A stretch of DNA of 64,000 bases from Faecalibacterium sp. I4-1-79 (GTDB taxonomy: Bacteria > Bacillota > Clostridia > Oscillospirales > Ruminococcaceae), in the NCBI RefSeq assembly GCF_023347235.1, contig NZ_CP094467.1:2666001-2730000 (forward strand). The letters are read 5' to 3'. Of this stretch, positions 61,634 to 64,000 are shown piece after piece. The notes below the pieces were generated by a model. It worked only from the letters and a program-made list of their open reading frames with translations, searched no databases and had not been told where the DNA came from. A program made the translations under genes and the position numbers. The stretch's first letter is position 1. Each line of letters opens with the position of its first letter.

Positions 61634-61676
61634 AAACGAAAGACCGCCGAAGGTTTCCCTTCGGCGGTCTTTCGTA
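61634..61676. terminator. Bidirectional terminator between the LysR and ABC ATPase genes
   Basis: GAAAGACCGCCGAAGG and CCTTCGGCGGTCTTTC form a perfect 16-bp hairpin between two convergent genes. Confidence 0.92.
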
Positions 61677-61710
61677 TGATAGGAGGATCAAAAATGATCT
61701 TTGCTAAGTC

Positions 61711-62826
61711 TTAGTTCAGGATGGTCTGCTCGGTCTCGATATCGAACAGGTGCACCTTATGGGGATCGAATGCAACGCGGACGGTGTCTCCGTTGCGAGC
61801 CTTGGAGGTGGGAGCAACACGAGCAGTCATCTTGTTGCCCTTGTACTCCAGATACAGGTAGATCTCAGCGCCCATCATTTCGGAAACATCGACCTGAGTA
61901 TCCAGCTGGCAGTCGGTGTGCTTTGCCATAAACTCGGGCTCGTCATCGATATCCTCGGGACGGATGCCCATCTTGATCTTCTTGCCAACGTAGGAATCCA
62001 GCTTGCCGTCGGCGGTCTTTTCCTTGGGCAGGGGGATCACGTCGCCGCCCAGGTCAACACCGTACAACTCGCCCTTCTTGATCAGGGTGCCGTCCAGAAA
62101 GTTCATCTGAGGGCTGCCGATAAAGCCTGCAACGAACATATTGCAGGGCATATCGTACAGGTTCTGCGGGGTATCGACCTGCTGGATGATGCCATCCTTC
62201 ATAACCACGATACGGTCGCCCATGGTCATAGCCTCGGTCTGGTCGTGGGTAACGTAGATGAAGGTGGTAGCCAGCTTCTTGTGCAGCTTGATGATCTCGG
62301 TGCGCATGGAGGTACGCAGCTTAGCATCCAGGTTGGACAGAGGCTCGTCCAGCAGGAAGACTGCCGGGTTACGAACCATTGCACGGCCCAGAGCAACACG
62401 CTGACGCTGACCACCGGACAGAGCCTTGGGCTTGCGATCCAGCAGGTGCTCGATCTCCAGGATCTTAGCAGCCTCGTGCACGCGCTTGTCGATCTCGTCC
62501 TTCGGGGTCTTGCGCAGCTCCAGACCGAAAGCGATGTTCTTGTAAACGGTCATGTGGGGGTACAGAGCGTAGCTTTGGAACACCATGGCGATATCACGAT
62601 CCTTCGGGGGAACGTCATTGATCAGACGGCCGCCGATGTACATCTCGCCCTTGGAGATTTCCTCCAGACCGGCGATCATACGCAGGGTGGTGGACTTGCC
62701 GCAGCCAGAGGGGCCGACGAAGATGATGAACTCCTTATCCTGGATCTCCAGGTTGAAGTCGGTAACAGACGGGGCAGTTGCGCCCGGATAGATCTTGTAG
62801 ATGTGCTGGCAGCTAATGGAAGCCAT
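61711..62826 (-). CDS. Sugar ABC transporter ATP-binding protein (MsmK/UgpC type)
   Basis: The 371-residue ATPase has Walker [23 protein letters not shown] (about 36-57), the Q-loop in [14 protein letters not shown], signature [15 protein letters not shown] and Walker [13 protein letters not shown]. The H-loop is [18 protein letters not shown]-terminal TOBE/MalK regulatory domain (about 240-371) follows, with MGIRPEDI. No permease is adjacent, so it probably serves several carbohydrate importers, as MsmK does in other Firmicutes. It is divergent from an AraC regulator that may control it. Confidence 0.94.
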   Translation of the reverse strand: MASISCQHIYKIYPGATAPSVTDFNLEIQDKEFIIFVGPSGCGKSTTLRMIAGLEEISKGEMYIGGRLINDVPPKDRDIAMVFQSYALYPHMTVYKNIAFGLELRKTPKDEIDKRVHEAAKILEIEHLLDRKPKALSGGQRQRVALGRAMVRNPAVFLLDEPLSNLDAKLRTSMRTEIIKLHKKLATTFIYVTHDQTEAMTMGDRIVVMKDGIIQQVDTPQNLYDMPCNMFVAGFIGSPQMNFLDGTLIKKGELYGVDLGGDVIPLPKEKTADGKLDSYVGKKIKMGIRPEDIDDEPEFMAKHTDCQLDTQVDVSEMMGAEIYLYLEYKGNKMTARVAPTSKARNGDTVRVAFDPHKVHLFDIETEQTILN

Positions 62827-62951
62827 AATCGTTATCCTCCGTAAAATATTTGATGTTTCACGCCCTTGACGGCGTGTTGTTTCGTTGGTACTATAATAAC
62901 AGATAATTTTGTGATATAAAATAGCATTTTATTGATTAGAGGTGTCAGATA

Positions 62952-63797
62952 TTGCTGTTTGACTGGAACACCATCGCCGCACCGGCTGCACTGCTGGACG
63001 TGCAGCTTTCCGCGCCCCGCACCCTGACCGGCGAGGGGCTGTGGGTCTGCCTTGTTTCCAGCGGCAGATGCACGGCTTCCCTGCCCGGGGCATCGGCTGC
63101 GCCCGCCGGTGCTGTGCTGGTGCTGCCGCCGCAGTCCGCTGCGGCGGGGCACCTGATTTTGAGCCGCGCCCCGCTCACCCTGACCCCGGAGGACAACTGC
63201 CATCTGCTGTGCGTCCAGCTGACCGGGCAGGCCAGTGCGCAGTTTTTAAACGGCCTGCGGGAGCTGCCCTACCTTGCCAAGGGCGAGACCTGCCCCGCCG
63301 CCGCCGAGCTGATGGGGCGGCTTGCCGAGGAAAAGCCCACCCACAGCCGCGCCCGCAGCCAGCTGGTCTTTGCCCTGCTGTGCGAGCTGGCGGATGCCGA
63401 CAGCGCCGCGCCCGCCCTGCCGCCGCTGGTGCAGGCCGCCATTGAGGATATCCGCGCCAACTATGCCGGGCTGTACGGCGTGGAGGAGCTCAGCGAGCGG
63501 CTGGGCGTCTCCAAAAGCCATCTGGTGCGCACCTTTACCGCCGCCGTGGGCGTGCCGCCGGGCAAATACCTGACCACCGTGCGCATCGAGGCTGCGCAGC
63601 GTCTGCTGCTGCACCGGGAGTACACATTGGACGTAGTGGCCAGCCTGTGCGGCTTTTCCGGGGCGAACTACCTGTGCCGGGTATTCAAAAAAGAAACCGG
63701 TCAATCCCCTGCACAATGGCGGGCACTGACCGGTCGCGCCGCACAGGCCGGGCTTACGCCCGAGGAGACCATGCGGGAGCAGGAGATGTATATTTAA
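62952..63797 (+). CDS. AraC-family transcriptional regulator
   Basis: The 281-residue protein starts at TTG 62952 with GAGGTG eight bases upstream. The N-terminal half is a cupin-like sensor (about 15-125). The C-terminal half has two AraC helix-turn-helix units (about 160-258: VEELSERLGVSKSHLVRTFTAAVGVPPGKYLTTVRIEAAQRLLL.. YTLDVVASLCGFSGANYLCRVFKKETGQSPAQWR). It is divergent from the sugar ABC ATPase, the likely target. Its stop codon overlaps that of the convergent MATE gene. Confidence 0.92.
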   Translation: MLFDWNTIAAPAALLDVQLSAPRTLTGEGLWVCLVSSGRCTASLPGASAAPAGAVLVLPPQSAAAGHLILSRAPLTLTPEDNCHLLCVQLTGQASAQFLNGLRELPYLAKGETCPAAAELMGRLAEEKPTHSRARSQLVFALLCELADADSAAPALPPLVQAAIEDIRANYAGLYGVEELSERLGVSKSHLVRTFTAAVGVPPGKYLTTVRIEAAQRLLLHREYTLDVVASLCGFSGANYLCRVFKKETGQSPAQWRALTGRAAQAGLTPEETMREQEMYI

Positions 63798-64000
63798 GCC
63801 GTCTCGGCCTTTTTTCTGCGCAGCAGAAACAGGGTCAGCAACGCGGTGAGCAGTTCCGAGGCCGGGAAGGCCGCCCATACACCCGACATCCCGAACACCG
63901 CGCTGAGCACCAGCGAGCAGACCACGATGGCTACCATACCCCGGCAGATGGAGGTAACGGAAGCCTCCACCGGGCGGTTCACGGCGCTCAGATAGCCCGC
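63794..64000 (-). CDS. MATE-family efflux transporter, C-terminal part (cut by window edge)
   Basis: The 68 visible codons read AGYLSAVNRPVEASVTSICRGMVAIVVCSLVLSAVFGMSGVWAAFPASELLTALLTLFLLRRKK. These are the last two membrane helices of a MATE multidrug transporter, with the family's RxxxxxIxxxLxxxFGxxGVWxAxPxxE pattern. The rest lies beyond base 64000. The stop codon overlaps that of the AraC gene. Confidence 0.85.
   Translation of the reverse strand, partial: AGYLSAVNRPVEASVTSICRGMVAIVVCSLVLSAVFGMSGVWAAFPASELLTALLTLFLLRRKKAETA

Overview
The window looks like a chromosome segment of a gut Oscillospiraceae/Ruminococcaceae bacterium, most likely Faecalibacterium or a close relative. This is inferred from the GC-rich, strongly Shine-Dalgarno-led housekeeping genes, the clostridial gene content (T-box-controlled ilv operon, UxaABC hexuronate pathway, TelA/XpaC cluster, stand-alone B12 MetH with a separate activation protein) and families of short palindromic repeats. 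No rRNA operon and no CRISPR array is visible. Three tRNAs are present: Tyr(GTA), Pro(TGG) and Val(CAC).

Layout. (1) 1-8000 is a mobile-element region: the start of a serine recombinase, a DinJ-like antitoxin with its palindrome, an AT-rich island at 1250-3950, a sigma factor and XRE regulator pair, an iteron-like/oriT-like stretch and a MobV-type relaxase. The AT-rich island carries a peptidoglycan-binding papain-like peptidase gene, a lipoprotein gene and a TcdR/UviA-like sigma factor gene. The right side abuts tRNA-Tyr. (2) 8385-18065 holds a sugar transferase, the ilvBNCD operon behind a T-box leader, an AAA+ ATPase, ridA and ilvA. Together these make and detoxify intermediates of branched-chain amino-acid synthesis. 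(3) 18210-24215 holds an envelope-stress-like cluster (TPM, LemA, TelA, XpaC), a DNA glycosylase, a HAD phosphatase and a metal exporter. (4) 24919-34689 holds tRNA-maturation genes (tcdA, mnmA, cca, rnz), pyrB-purA, a LysR regulator, a YoaK-like membrane protein and a NifX-like protein. (5) 34830-40830 holds an aldose epimerase and the divergent uxaBA / uxaC hexuronate genes with matching operator palindromes. (6) 41077-50118 holds yitT, glnS, an FMN-binding protein, a candidate type I toxin-antitoxin pair, a hydroxyacid dehydrogenase, an Hpt protein, tRNA-Pro and the metH pair. (7) 50743-57700 is a second accessory island: decayed genes, a recombinase 3' remnant, a helicase-nuclease likely to act in defence, a complete serine recombinase, two membrane proteins and an oriT-like stretch, ending at tRNA-Val. 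(8) 58084-64000 holds a Cys-rich FeoB-associated-type peptide, a phage-like repressor switch, trmO, a LysR gene, a sugar ABC ATPase divergent from an AraC regulator, and the end of a MATE transporter.

The two most interesting signals are these. First, the TcdR-like sigma gene and the neighbouring peptidase gene each carry the same promoter-like pair, TTTACA, 16 bases, CTCTTT. This suggests a small self-contained regulon that may make a bacteriocin or lysin. Second, a dispersed repeat family with two hairpins occurs in several intergenic regions. The arm sequences differ from copy to copy but stay self-complementary, with a fixed 16-bp second stem. A different palindromic element interrupts cca in frame. 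All functional statements rest on motif reading alone; no search was run.
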